From assembly GCA_019448385.1 (NCBI GenBank), contig JAGTXO010000004.1, positions 1,364,001 through 1,428,000 of the forward strand: a DNA stretch of 64,000 bases, given 5' to 3'. The notes under the pieces were generated by a model. It made no database searches and was not told the origin of the DNA. It worked only from the letters and a program-made list of their open reading frames with translations. This document shows, in pieces, positions 55,524 through 64,000 of this stretch (the stretch's first letter is position 1; each line of letters opens with the position of its first letter). A program made the position numbers and the translations under genes. Source of the DNA: Diacronema lutheri. Lineage: Eukaryota > Haptophyta > Pavlovophyceae > Pavlovales > Pavlovaceae.

Positions 55524-56336
55524 CTACTGAGTGGCTGTGACGCCTCTCGAGCTCAGCTTGAGCATGTCCACCATCCACGTGATGCCGTCCGCGATGCCGC
55601 TGCCCGTGATTGCGGAGACGGGCTCTATGCGATATTGCTGGCTTGGCGCGCAGAGGCTGCCGAATCCGAAGCGCTCGTCGATCTCGTCGATGGTCGCCGC
55701 TGAGTGCAGGTCCTGCTTGTTTGCGAGGATGAGCACGGGCACGCCCGCCAAGTCCGGGTGCTTGACGAGCGCCTGCAGCGCGGAAGGGGCGGGCGAGATG
55801 GCGCGAGCAGCCGCGTGCCATACACACGGCCGCATCGGCGCGTGAGGCTGGCGGCGCGAAGCTCGCTGCACCGCACACCGCTGCACGCGGCGCACGCGCA
55901 CTGCCCACCTCAAAGATGCGCCTCGACTCGTCGAAGCGCTGGTCATCCGCGGCATCGATCACGTACACGAGCCCGTGCACCTCCGCAAAGTATTTCTCCC
56001 AGATCCCGCGCAGCCCCGACTGCCCGCCCAGGTCCCAAAAGATGAGCTTCACACGCCCCACCTCCATCCGGCCAATGTTCAGGCCGACGGTGGGCGGGAT
56101 CTTCTCGGGCGCAAGCGGCTCGATTTTCTGGAACAAGCCCTTCATCTGCTCGAGCGCGGTCGTCTTTCCCGCGTGATCCACGCCTGGCCAGAGGCGCGAG
56201 CGCGTGGCGCGCGTGTGAGCACCAGCGTGCCAGAGCGCGCGCGGCGCCGCGCGCCAAGGGGCCCACCGAGGATGAGCACTTGGAACTCGGCCTTTTTGAA
56301 GAGGTACTCGAACAGCCCCGCGATCAGGCTAAACAT
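55524..56336 (-). CDS. ARFRP1: ARFRP1-type small GTPase
   Basis: ARFRP1 is a trans-Golgi ARF-like GTPase that recruits ARL1 and golgins. Three exons (56336-56267, 56183-55909, 55772-55524) give 197 residues. MFSLIAGLFEYLFKKAEFQV closely follows the animal ARFRP1 N-terminus and, as there, lacks the myristoylation Gly2. G1 is GVDHAGKTT, switch I PTVGLNIGRMEVG, G3 WDLGGQSGLRGIWEKYF, G4 NKQD and G5 SAITG. The end GIADGITWMVDML matches ARFRP1's GVREGIEWMV. The intron between exon 1 and 2 is only 83 bp. The gene shares a 103-bp divergent promoter with the carrier gene. Confidence 0.92.
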
Positions 56337-56439
56337 GCGGCGCCGCCGGGGGCCGCAGCGCCCTCGCGGCGCTCTCTTCGCCGTGCAGCGCGTCAGCCCG
56401 ACTTGCGCGGCAAAGCGAAGGACCCGATTTGGACGAGCA
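56337..56439. promoter_or_regulatory. Bidirectional promoter, ARFRP1 / SLC25 carrier
   Basis: Only 103 bp separate the two divergent start codons. No TATA box; the stretch is GC-rich except for GACCCGATTTGG close to the carrier start. 5' leaders must be very short or overlap. Confidence 0.55.
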
Positions 56440-57399
56440 ATGGAGGTCGGCGAGGAGGCCGATTACGCCTTGTCGAGGACGCCGCCGGGCAGGACGGTGC
56501 GCTTCGACGACCTCGACAAGACGCGCTTTTTTGGTGCTGGCGCGGGGCTCTACACCGCACTCACGGTCGGCCTGTACCCGCTGCACAGTCAGAAGACGCG
56601 AGCGCAGGCGCTCTCGGAGCACGCGCCAGCAACCAGGAAGCCGCCGAGCATGTTTGGGCAGGTGCTCGCGCCCGGCGCGTTCAGGGGGGTGGGCGTGGCC
56701 GTGACGGGAGCGCTACCCGCTCGCATCGGCTACATTTACGCCCTCGAGGCCGGCGGGCATGCCGCGACGGCGTGGCTCGCCGCGCGCGGCGTGCGTCCCG
56801 AGACGGCCGCGTCCTTTGGCGGCGCGTGCGGCGGCGCGGCAGCGGCGGCGACGTCAATGGCCGTATACATCCCCTTCGACATCGTCTCGCAGAGGCAAAT
56901 CGTCTCGAGCGCCGCCCCTGAGAGCGCGGCGACAATCGCGCGCCACATTGTGCGCACCGAGGGCGTGCGCGGGCTCTACCGCGGTTTTGCGATCACGGTC
57001 CTCACGTACCTGCCGTCGAGCGCGCTCTGGTGGGGCACATACAAGGCGGTTCGCGAGGCGATCGAGGGCTCGGCGCCGCACACGCCCATGCTCGCCGCCG
57101 ACATCGCCTCTGGCGCCGTCGCCGGCGCGCTCACATCGACGGTGACGATGCCCCTCGACACGGTCAAAACGCGCGTGCAAACGCAAGCGCACAGCGCGGA
57201 TGGGCAAGGCGCGCTTGGCCTCGTGCGCGTGACGCGCGAGCTGCTTGTCGCGGGCGGCGCAAGCGCACTCTGGCGTGGCGTCTTCTGGCGCGCCACGCAC
57301 ACGGTCGTGTGGGGCTGCACAATGATCGTCTGCTACGAGCAGCTCAAGCGCTGGGCGGTCAAGCCCAGGGCTCGTCTCCGCAGTCACTCGCGACACTGA
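56440..57399 (+). CDS. Mitochondrial carrier (SLC25), SLC25A44-like
   Basis: 319 residues, intronless. Three carrier repeats with signatures YPLHSQKTR, IPFDIVSQRQ and MPLDTVKTRVQ, each followed by the G-x-x-x-L-W/YRG element (GVRGLYRGFA, GGASALWRGV). The second repeat's PFDIVSQ variant (Ser in place of the basic residue) is the form seen in SLC25A44, a branched-chain amino acid carrier. The Met at 56440 opens a short hydrophilic N-terminus ending DLDKTRFFGAG. It acts in the inner mitochondrial membrane by family. The substrate call is weak; the family call is strong. Confidence 0.9.
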   Translation: MEVGEEADYALSRTPPGRTVRFDDLDKTRFFGAGAGLYTALTVGLYPLHSQKTRAQALSEHAPATRKPPSMFGQVLAPGAFRGVGVAVTGALPARIGYIYALEAGGHAATAWLAARGVRPETAASFGGACGGAAAAATSMAVYIPFDIVSQRQIVSSAAPESAATIARHIVRTEGVRGLYRGFAITVLTYLPSSALWWGTYKAVREAIEGSAPHTPMLAADIASGAVAGALTSTVTMPLDTVKTRVQTQAHSADGQGALGLVRVTRELLVAGGASALWRGVFWRATHTVVWGCTMIVCYEQLKRWAVKPRARLRSHSRH

Positions 57400-57442
57400 C
57401 GCGCCATCGAACGCGCTGCACGCTCCGTACATACATGTCGAG

Positions 57443-59502
57443 CTAGCGCGGCAGGGTCGCCTCGCTCCCCGGCGGGTTGGCGCGCCCGTTCGCCACGCCG
57501 ACCGCGTTGACGGCGGCCGTGGCCTTCATGAGCGCGCGCAGCCTCGCTACCTCGGCCGTCGCAGCGGCGAGCTGCTCCTCCAGCGACGCCTCGGTGTAGG
57601 GCGCGGCGGCCGGCTCGGCGCCGTCGACGATGACCGTCGCGTCGGGCGTGCCCACGGCCTGCAGCTCGTTGAACACGTCGTCAAAACCAGCGGGCAGCCA
57701 GTGGCCCATCTTCTGCTGCTTGGTACGCAGATATTTGACATTCTCCGAGTTGACAGCGGTCACACACGGCACGCGCTCCGCGATGCTCAGGCCGTAACCC
57801 GACAAGCCCGAGTACTGCGCGGCGGACAGCGCGAGGCGCGCGCACGGGAGGGAGCGCGCGGTGAGCGCCAGGGCGCACCGCGCTGCTTGGCGCCGGTGAG
57901 TGACAAGGAGAGGCGGCAGGGCTTAGGCGCGCCGCGCGCACCTTCGCCGGGTTGTTGGTCATCAGCCTCATCGACGTGACGCCCAGCGTGCGCAGAATCT
58001 GCGCGCCGACGCCGTAGTCGCGCGAGTCGACGGGCAAGCCTAGATCAACGTTCGCTTGCACGGTGTCCCGCCCCACGTCCTGCAGAGCGTATGCGCGAAT
58101 CTTGTGGCCGAGGCCGATCCCGCGCCCCTCCTGCCCACGCAGGTAGAGCAGCACGCCGCGGCCTGCGCGCGGGCCACACGGCGAAGGCCGCGCGTTGGGT
58201 GAGTTCGTCAAGGCCAGCTAGTGCAGTTGGGGGGGGGGGGGGGGTGGGTACGCACAAGCTTGCGCTCGCGAAGCGGGAGGTGACGGCCGGCGCGCACCCT
58301 CGCTCTCGATTGTGCGTAGCGCGGCCTCGAGCTGCGTGCCGCAGTCGCAGCGCAGCGAGCCGAACACATCGCCCGTGCAGCATTCGGAGTGCACGCGCAC
58401 GAGCAGCGGCTCGCCGTCTGTCCCGTTCCACGGCCCGCCCTTGCACAGCGCGATGTGCTCGATGTTGTCTGTGAGCGAGCGGAACGCGTGCGCCTCGAAC
58501 CCACCAAACTTGGTCGGCATCCGCGCCGGCGGCCCTATTTGCTCAATGATTGTGTCGTGCCGTAACCGATACGCCACCTGCGCCCCAACAGCCAGCAGCG
58601 GCGCCCGAAAGGGGGGGAAGTGGCAGTGAGCGCGCGGCGAGGCGAGGCGCGGCGCGCGATGCACCCGCGCCGAACGCGTGCGCGGGCCTCACCAGGTCGG
58701 TGATGGTCGTGACAACGAGGTTGTGCTCCTTGCCAAACGCGAGCAGCTCGGGCATTCGCGCCATCGACTGGCCGTCGGCTGAGACAATCTCGCACAGCAC
58801 GCCGGCGGGCGCGAGGCCGGCGAGGCGGCAGAGGTCGACCGCGGCCTCCGTGTGGCCCTGGCGCGCGAGCACCCCGTGCTTGCGTGCGCGCAGCGGGAAG
58901 ATGTGCCCCGGTCGCTGGAAGTCGTCCGCGGTCGAGCTCGCGCGCGCGAGCTGCCTGAGCGTCTCGGCGCGGTCGGCGGCCGAGATGCCGGTGGTGGTGC
59001 CGGTGCGCGCGTCGACGGAGACGGTGAACGCGGTCATCTTTGGATCCTCATTCGTGCTCACCATCTGCGGCAGCTGCAACGCGTCGATCCGCTCCGAGTC
59101 CATGCCGACGCAGAGCACGCCCGACGTGTGCCGCACCATGAACGCGATCGACTCGGCGCTCGCGTGCTCGGCTGCGATGATCAGGTCGCCCTCGTTCTCG
59201 CGCGTCTCGTCGTCCGTCACGATGACCATCTCGCCGCGCCGCATCGCCGCGAGCGCGTCCACTACCGACTGCTCGCCGAACCCCGCTCCGCGCGATGTGC
59301 GCGCGGCCACGTCAGCGCCGAGCTGCTCGCCCGTCGCGGGCAGGCGCGTGGCTCGCCGCCTTTGCGGGCGCGCGGCACGCGCAGCGCCGGCGCGCGTCGG
59401 CGGCCGGCCCTGCGCGACCGCCTCGTCCGCTGGCAACCGCAGCAGCAGCAGCGCGCACGCCAGCGGCCACGCCCATGCCGCCAATGGACACCGACGCCGC
59501 AT
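57443..59502 (-). CDS. ribBA: Bifunctional RibAB: DHBP synthase / GTP cyclohydrolase II
   Basis: Two early enzymes of riboflavin synthesis in one chain: the N-terminal half makes 3,4-dihydroxy-2-butanone 4-phosphate, the C-terminal half opens GTP. Four exons (59502-58693, 58577-58298, 58162-57942, 57814-57443) give 560 residues. The N-terminus ([17 protein letters not shown]) is a signal helix followed by a basic Ala-rich stretch, as for plastid import. DHBPS motifs: [48 protein letters not shown] motifs: [18 protein letters not shown] (three zinc Cys), [15 protein letters not shown] plus [14 protein letters not shown]. About 70 extra C-terminal residues include a coiled segment. Plants and many algae have the same fusion. 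Confidence 0.95.
58229..58244. repeat. Poly-G tract (C run in intron 2 of ribBA)
   Basis: Sixteen G on the plus strand, hence a C run in the sense strand of ribBA, about two thirds into the 135-bp intron 58163-58297 and followed by AACTGCACTAGC. It may serve as a pyrimidine tract. Confidence 0.9.
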
Positions 59503-59566
59503 GGCCTCCACGGGGCGACACCCCTGTAATATTCCAAAGCTGCTGGCAAAGGTTCGGGAACGGACG
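59503..59566. promoter_or_regulatory. 64-bp divergent promoter, ribBA / small membrane protein
   Basis: The two start codons are 64 bp apart in opposite directions. The stretch contains TGTAATATTCCAAAG, the only AT-rich element. Confidence 0.5.
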
Positions 59567-59806
59567 ATGCACTTCCGCAAGTGGGGCGGCTGGCAGTGGA
59601 GGCAGGTGCTCGTGCCTCTGCTGCCGATCCCGCTTGGCTCGTGGTTCTTGTACAAGGCGCTCTCAAGCTACAACATGGCGCCGCCCCCGATCGCCAATCG
59701 CGCGAGCCGCGTGCTCGATGGCCCGCTCTACGCCGAGCCAGTGTACAAATCGATCGACTTCAGGCCGTCGACCATCTCGGCGAACGCAACGTCGCGGTAC
59801 AGGTAG
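59567..59806 (+). CDS. Small single-pass membrane protein, 79 residues
   Basis: The frame reads MHFRKWGGWQWRQVLVPLLP and then a hydrophobic IPLGSWFLYKALS helix, followed by a hydrophilic tail with DGPLYAEPVYKSIDF. A short basic/aromatic N-terminus before one helix is typical of small inner-mitochondrial or ER subunits, but I do not recognise the family. Support comes from the compact divergent arrangement with ribBA and the normal composition; length alone is weak evidence. Confidence 0.5.
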   Translation: MHFRKWGGWQWRQVLVPLLPIPLGSWFLYKALSSYNMAPPPIANRASRVLDGPLYAEPVYKSIDFRPSTISANATSRYR

Positions 59807-60135
59807 GCGGCGCGTCTTGGCGGCCACGTCCACCATCACGCACGCACACCGCCGCACGCGTCTTTTTCCGGGCCGCGCATCGCTCTCTCCCATGCGCGCG
59901 CTCGCGCACGGGCTCGCAAGCAGGCGAGAATCTGCGAGCATGCGCTCGCCCAACGAGACGCGGCCGACGCTCGCGCCGTCGCACATTGGCAGTGGGAACG
60001 GCCGCAACAGTCACGCGCCCGTGGATACCTTGATGTGCATAATCTCACGCGCCCCGTGGATACCTTGATGTGCATAATCTCACGCAGCTGGTTCCGGTCA
60101 TCACCGTCATCCGGACGCCCTAGGTGGCATGCTAG
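59807..60135. repeat. Intergenic with a 36-bp tandem duplication
   Basis: GTGGATACCTTGATGTGCAT followed by AATCTCACGC occurs twice in tandem between about 60019 and 60087. The region separates convergent genes. No ORF of interest. Confidence 0.85.
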
Positions 60136-61625
60136 TCACTGCGCCGCCTTGGACGAGCGGAACCAGCTGTGCAGGATCGATTGCGCGGCGTCCATGGCGG
60201 GCAGCTCCTTGATCGTCGTGCTCTCCATCTGCGCAAGGTGCACCGACCGGCCGGCGGCGGCGGCCGCCGACCGTGGCGCGCGCACGTCGATCAGCGCATC
60301 CGACCGGCCGCGGAGCAAGAAGGGCAGCCCGATCCGCTCGCCCACGTGGGGCGCATGCACGCGGTGAGGTGTCGCCGCGTAGAAGCGAGCCGTCACGCGC
60401 TCGAGCGTGTCACCGACCATCACGGCCATGCGCTCGCAACTGGCCTCGCCCTCCTCTTCGACGGGCACCCACAGCCGGTCCGCGCGCCTGCGCACCTCGA
60501 GGCCAGGCCGGCACGCGTGCGCATCGAGAGTGAGGAAGCCGACGTCCGTGTGCTCGTCGCACAGCACGCTGCTCCCGCCCACGCCGCGCACACCCGCGAC
60601 ATAGCGGCACGCGCGCACGAGCGAGTGGCGGAGCGAGGGGTCGTTGCGCGCGTCGTCCGTGGCTGCCTCGCCCAGCTCGTCCGGCGGGTTCGGCGCGCCG
60701 GATCCGTCCGGGTCGAGAAGGGCAAGGAGCCAGCCCACGTCGACACCAATGTCGTGAGCGACGTGGGCGAGCAGCCTGCGGCCGTGCGCCTCGAGCAGAG
60801 AGAGCGCGGCCTCGAAGGCGTGCGCAAGACCGGCCACGCGCGCGGGCGCGGGCAGCACACCGCCCTTGGCCTCAAGGCGCACCTGCCGCCGCCGCAGCCG
60901 GCAGCAGCCGGCAGGTGGAGCGGCGTAAGAAGGGGGGGGGGGGGTCGTAGCCGATGAGGGCGAACGAGGGGGGGAAGGGGGCGTGGCGCGGCGCGCGGCG
61001 CGCAGCAGCGCACCTCAAGCTGCTCGCGGTAGCGGCCCTGCCGGTAGCCAGTGAACTTGCGGTCGACGTGCCCATACTCGGAGATGTCGGCTTCCTTGTC
61101 GTCGGTAGGGAGCGAGTACCATTCAGAGCAGAGCTGCTCGAGGCGGCGGAGGACGGCGACGGTGGGAGGCGGGCAGCGCACGTGCACGTATCCCTCGACG
61201 CGCAACGCGCGGCAAAAGAGGCGCGACGGCTCGGAGCCTGGCTCGGCGGCGAGGAGCGCCTCGAGGTCGAGCACGAGCCCGGTCTGCGCGGGCGCGCGCT
61301 GCAAGCGCATGCAGCCGGCGAGCTCGTCGAGGTCGGTATCAGCAAGGAGTTCGTGCGCGCCGAAAGCGTCAAGAAGCAGCTCGAGCGCCTCGTCCACCGT
61401 GCTCGGCGCACGCACGCATCCGCCGCCGAGCGACGCACCGACGAGCCGGCACGCGGCCACCGCGCCGACGCCGCGCACCGCAAGCGCCACGCACGGGGCC
61501 GCGGCGCCGCGGGTGGTGTGCAGTCCTACTATCCGCAAACCCTTGGCTTCGAGCGGCGCCAGCGCCGCCGAGAGCGCCGAGAGCGCCACGACGAGCGCGC
61601 TCGACTCGGTCTCGGCGCTCGGCAT
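60136..61625 (-). CDS. 2-oxoglutarate/Fe(II) oxygenase, isopenicillin-N-synthase-like
   Basis: A non-haem iron oxygenase; substrate unknown. Two exons, 61625-61014 and 60882-60136, flank a 131-bp intron and join in phase 0 (452 residues). The iron ligands are in LCDEHTDVGFLTL (His and Asp) and AATPHRVHAP (His); RIGLPFLLR supplies the Arg that would bind 2-oxoglutarate, in the usual R-x-[SG]-like position. VEGYVHVRCP matches the family's N-terminal G(Y)xxV element. The N-terminal 120 residues are Ala/Leu-rich and unassigned. It starts 61 bp from the divergent FHA gene. Confidence 0.85.
60932..60944. repeat. Poly-G tract (C run in the oxygenase intron)
   Basis: Thirteen G on the plus strand, so a C run in the sense strand, 50 bp before the acceptor of the intron 60883-61013. 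Confidence 0.9.
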
Positions 61626-61686
61626 GCGCCAGTCGCGCCCGGGCGTACCAGCTGGACCTCACCGCGCAGCGCGGGAAATTCGCACG
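61626..61686. promoter_or_regulatory. 61-bp divergent promoter, oxygenase / FHA protein
   Basis: The start codons are 61 bp apart on opposite strands; the sequence has no TATA element and one GGAAATTCGCACG stretch. Confidence 0.5.
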
Positions 61687-63021
61687 ATGGCGGGCCTTGC
61701 GCTTCCGTACTCCGACGGCGAGGAGGACGACGACGGACCAAACGATGAGAGGGCAGGGGGCGCACACGCGCCACCGCGAGAGGCCGTGACGCGCGCGCTA
61801 TATCCGGACGAGGATCCGGCATTCGGCGGCGCTGGCGGCGACAGCGCATGCGGCAATGACAGCGGCGGCGACGGCGACAGCGACGAGGACGCGTACCCTG
61901 ACACGGACGCGCAGTTTGCGCGCGAGTATCCCTCCGATGAACGCGGCATTAGGTGTGATGGCGACGACGGGGCATACCCGGACACCGATGCGCAGTTTGG
62001 CGCCGCGGCGGCGGCCGCCGCTGCCGCGGGCGACGGGCGCGCGCAGCCCGACCCGCCGCGCCGGGCCGGAGCAGGCGCCGCCGCCGCGTGGGCGGCAACG
62101 GAGGCGGCGCAGCCGGCGCCGCCAGAGCAGCCGCAGCCTGGGCATGCGCCGGTGCCCCAGCCCGCGTCCACCGGACCGCCGATCCCGTGCGGTTGGGCGC
62201 CGCCCGCATGGGCGCAAGCGTCGGCGCTCCTCGTGAACGCGGCGGTTGAGGAGTGGGCGGGCGGCGTGCTGGCGCGCGCGATTCCGCTCGCGGGGCGCGC
62301 GTCGCTCATTGTGGGCCGGCACGGCGGCATGTCCGACGTGGTGCTTGCCGATGCGTCCGTCTCGCGCGCGCACGCCGCGTTCGTGTGCTCGGCGGACGGC
62401 CTGCATGTGCAAGACCTCGGCTCAGCGGGTGGGACCTTCGTCTCGCGCGGCGCAGGCGCGAGTGTCGCGCCCATCGCGCGGCTGGGCGAGCGCGCGTCCG
62501 TCGAGCCGCTCCGGTTGGGCGAGGGCGACAGTGTGCGGATGGGCGACTCGACGCACGTCTTCCGCGTGAGCGGGGTGAGCACTGCGTTGCCCGAGCGCTT
62601 CCGATCGCCCGTCTGGGCGAAGCTGCCGCGCGCGCGCGTGCAGCTCGAGGTGGCCGACTCAAGCAAGCCGCCCAACCCGTACCTTTCGCACCTGAGCGAT
62701 GGAGCGGCGGCAGGCAACGAGCTGATCCCCATCCATGCGCGCGTGTGCTACGTGCTCGGCCGGAACGCGCAGCTGTGCGACATCGTCGTGCGGCACGAGT
62801 CGGTCTCGCGGCAGCACTGCGCCATCGTGCACGACGAGGATGCGACGTTCGTGCTCGACTGCGGCTCGGCGACGGGCACGTTCCTCAGCAACGACGACGT
62901 GGGCGCGCAGCCGCGCCGCGTCTCGGACGGACAGATCCTCAGCCTCGGCAGCTCGCCCGTCACGTACACGTTTCGATTCGGCGCGGTCGGCACTGGCGCC
63001 AAGCGGCGGCGCGCCGAATAG
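61687..63021 (+). CDS. Double-FHA-domain protein
   Basis: 444 residues, intronless. FHA domains bind phosphothreonine peptides in signalling, DNA repair and RNA processing. The N-terminal 200 residues are acidic and Ala/Pro-rich and contain DAYPDTDAQFAREYPSDERG and a second AYPDTDAQF, a short duplicated motif. FHA 1 (about residues 200-295): LIVGRHGGMSDVVLADASVS then RAHAAF, DLGSAGGTFVS. FHA 2 (about 345-440): YVLGRNAQLCDIVVRHESVS, RQHCAIVH, DCGSATGTFLS. Both keep the phosphopeptide-binding G-R, S-R-x-H and G-T residues. A basic KRRRAE end follows. No other domain seen; the partner is unknown. Confidence 0.85.
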   Translation: MAGLALPYSDGEEDDDGPNDERAGGAHAPPREAVTRALYPDEDPAFGGAGGDSACGNDSGGDGDSDEDAYPDTDAQFAREYPSDERGIRCDGDDGAYPDTDAQFGAAAAAAAAAGDGRAQPDPPRRAGAGAAAAWAATEAAQPAPPEQPQPGHAPVPQPASTGPPIPCGWAPPAWAQASALLVNAAVEEWAGGVLARAIPLAGRASLIVGRHGGMSDVVLADASVSRAHAAFVCSADGLHVQDLGSAGGTFVSRGAGASVAPIARLGERASVEPLRLGEGDSVRMGDSTHVFRVSGVSTALPERFRSPVWAKLPRARVQLEVADSSKPPNPYLSHLSDGAAAGNELIPIHARVCYVLGRNAQLCDIVVRHESVSRQHCAIVHDEDATFVLDCGSATGTFLSNDDVGAQPRRVSDGQILSLGSSPVTYTFRFGAVGTGAKRRRAE

Positions 63022-63314
63022 GCGCGGCGCGCTGCGGCGCGTGACGCGCGCTCGCGCCCGTGTGCGCCGCCGCCGCTTCTGGCGGACCGCCGGGGCGCGC
63101 GGCTGCGCCTACGGGTACGGCCAGGCCGATCGGCCCGGTCGGGCGCCCCGTACCCATACCCTCGGAACGGCCCTGCTCGGAGGCCGTTTCTGGGGCCACG
63201 GGTCCTAGAAACGGCCAGCCCAAAACTGGATTGATGGAGGGCAGTTTCTACACCCATACGGTTGCAACTCCACACTCCTTAAGTATTCATGTGTGCAACG
63301 ACAACGGCGCTCCG
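63022..63314. repeat. Intergenic with clustered inverted repeats
   Basis: GGGTACGG (63113) pairs with CCGTACCC (63148) around a GGCCGATCGGCC palindrome. GGCCGTTTCT (63182) pairs with AGAAACGGCC (63207), and GAACGGCC/GGCCGTTT also pair. These could fold in the 3' end of the FHA transcript or mark a small mobile element. From 63,230 the sequence turns AT-richer before the next start codon, as for a promoter. Confidence 0.7.
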
Positions 63315-64000
63315 ATGGTTGACTCGTCACGCCTGAGCGTGTCGGTGGAGGTGGAGGGGAGCGCGCTGTCCGCGGACAGCTCGCGCGGGGGCTCGTCCGT
63401 CCGCCGCTCGCCGCGTGCCACGTCGCCGAGAAGCACGGCCAATCCTACGACGCGCGTGTCCGCTGGCGTGCCGCAGCTCGAGGGCGCAGAGCGCTCGCCG
63501 CGCAGGATGGTGTACGCAGGGCGGGCGATAACGCAGGTGCGCCGCGGCGGCGGCTCGCGCGCCACCGCGCGCGCAGGCAGCCTGCTTGGCACGTCGCTGC
63601 CCGCCAACCGCGTGGGCGCGTCGCCGTCGAGCCTTCAGCGGCCGACATCGCCGGCTAAGCGCGCGGCCTCGCCGCCCGATCGCATCGCCGCTGTCGGGCA
63701 CGGTGTGCCGACGATCGTGCAGTCGGAGGACCCACGCGACGTGCTCCGCCGCATGGCACAGCCCACCTCCGCCTCCGAGCTTACAAGGGTCGAGCAGCGG
63801 ATCTCGCGCGTCATCCACAACTACGAGCAGGTGGAGGAGAACATCGCCGCGCGGCGCAGGCGCGACGCGGCGCATCACGCGGCGATCCGCGTGGCCGCGG
63901 CGGACGAGGGCTGGGCGTTCGACGAGGCGCTGCACGGCGACAATGAGCGCGAGCTGGACGACGAGATGGCTGCCGCGTTTGCCGAACAGCTCAGAGAGGG
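63315..64000 (+). CDS. Ser/Arg-rich, coiled-coil protein, 3' end beyond the window
   Basis: A frame of 228 codons that stays open to the window edge. Residues 1-130 are Ser/Arg/Pro-rich (SRGGSSVRRSPRATSPRS, SPAKRAASPPDR) and likely disordered or phosphorylated. Residues 155-228 are helical and charged: SELTRVEQRISRVIHNYEQV then EENIAARRRRDAAHHAAI, and DEMAAAFAEQLREG, typical of a coiled coil. The Met at 63315 is the first in frame after the AT-richer stretch. No domain recognised. Confidence 0.6.
   Translation, partial: MVDSSRLSVSVEVEGSALSADSSRGGSSVRRSPRATSPRSTANPTTRVSAGVPQLEGAERSPRRMVYAGRAITQVRRGGGSRATARAGSLLGTSLPANRVGASPSSLQRPTSPAKRAASPPDRIAAVGHGVPTIVQSEDPRDVLRRMAQPTSASELTRVEQRISRVIHNYEQVEENIAARRRRDAAHHAAIRVAAADEGWAFDEALHGDNERELDDEMAAAFAEQLRE

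Noticed and set aside
1-64000. tRNA, rRNA or snRNA genes
   Set aside because: None recognised by eye on either strand; a covariance-model scan would be needed to exclude them.

Overview
The window is very GC-rich eukaryotic nuclear DNA (well over 60% G+C by eye), with compact genes, short introns of about 80-250 bp and strand-independent, often divergent gene pairs. A plastid-type FtsH carries a signal peptide followed by a transit-like stretch, and a RibAB and an RNase II-type protein also start with signal-like segments. Together these suggest an alga with a complex (secondary) red-type plastid, most likely a haptophyte; this is an inference from gene style, not from a marker gene. Most resolved introns start GTGCG, and at least one (VMP1) reads best as a GC-AG intron.

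Layout. 0-2.3 kb: a degenerate-looking transposon-type DNA-binding ORF (minus strand) and duplicated TATA-bearing blocks. 2.3-14.5 kb: host genes, namely VMP1 with an EF-hand-like insert (-), a multi-pass membrane protein (+), a Cas1-type 10-TM acyltransferase (+), a large nuclear protein with two DNMT1-type replication-foci domains and a CXXC finger (-), and a PP2C remnant (+). 14.5-43.6 kb: a 29-kb island of mobile DNA holding a decayed minus-strand ORF, a foldback element with telomere-like repeats, a broken Helitron helicase, a USP-type peptidase remnant, a LINE-like remnant with long C/G homopolymers, and then an ~18.8-kb plus-strand coding block. 43.6-64 kb: dense host genes, namely a stand-alone RNase II N-terminal domain protein, FtsH, a TLC-like membrane protein, a SpoU methyltransferase, a class I cyclic-nucleotide phosphodiesterase, an SLC43-like transporter, ARFRP1, an SLC25 carrier, bifunctional RibAB, a small membrane protein, a 2-oxoglutarate oxygenase, a double-FHA protein and the start of a Ser-rich/coiled-coil protein.

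The most unusual object is the block at 24.4-43.2 kb. It encodes, in one direction, two Ulp1/adenain-type cysteine protease domains with complete catalytic sets, further regions with the same Q/C pattern but incomplete sites, a YqaJ/lambda-exonuclease-type nuclease, a chromodomain, and a Fanzor (eukaryotic TnpB-like, RNA-guided RuvC nuclease) ending in a long Asp/Gly tail. YqaJ, chromodomain and Fanzor lie in one continuous reading frame, and the Fanzor part is interrupted by a 128-bp intron with a host-like GTGCGCG donor. I see no capsid, polymerase, retroviral-type integrase or classical transposase in it. Whether it is a free-standing element or cargo of the Helitron whose helicase lies 6 kb upstream on the same strand cannot be decided from the sequence alone.

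How the host genes fit together: several are membrane-traffic or organelle genes (VMP1, ARFRP1, FtsH, SLC25, RibAB), and five neighbouring gene pairs share divergent promoters of only 61-103 bp. No tRNA, rRNA or CRISPR array was recognised by eye.
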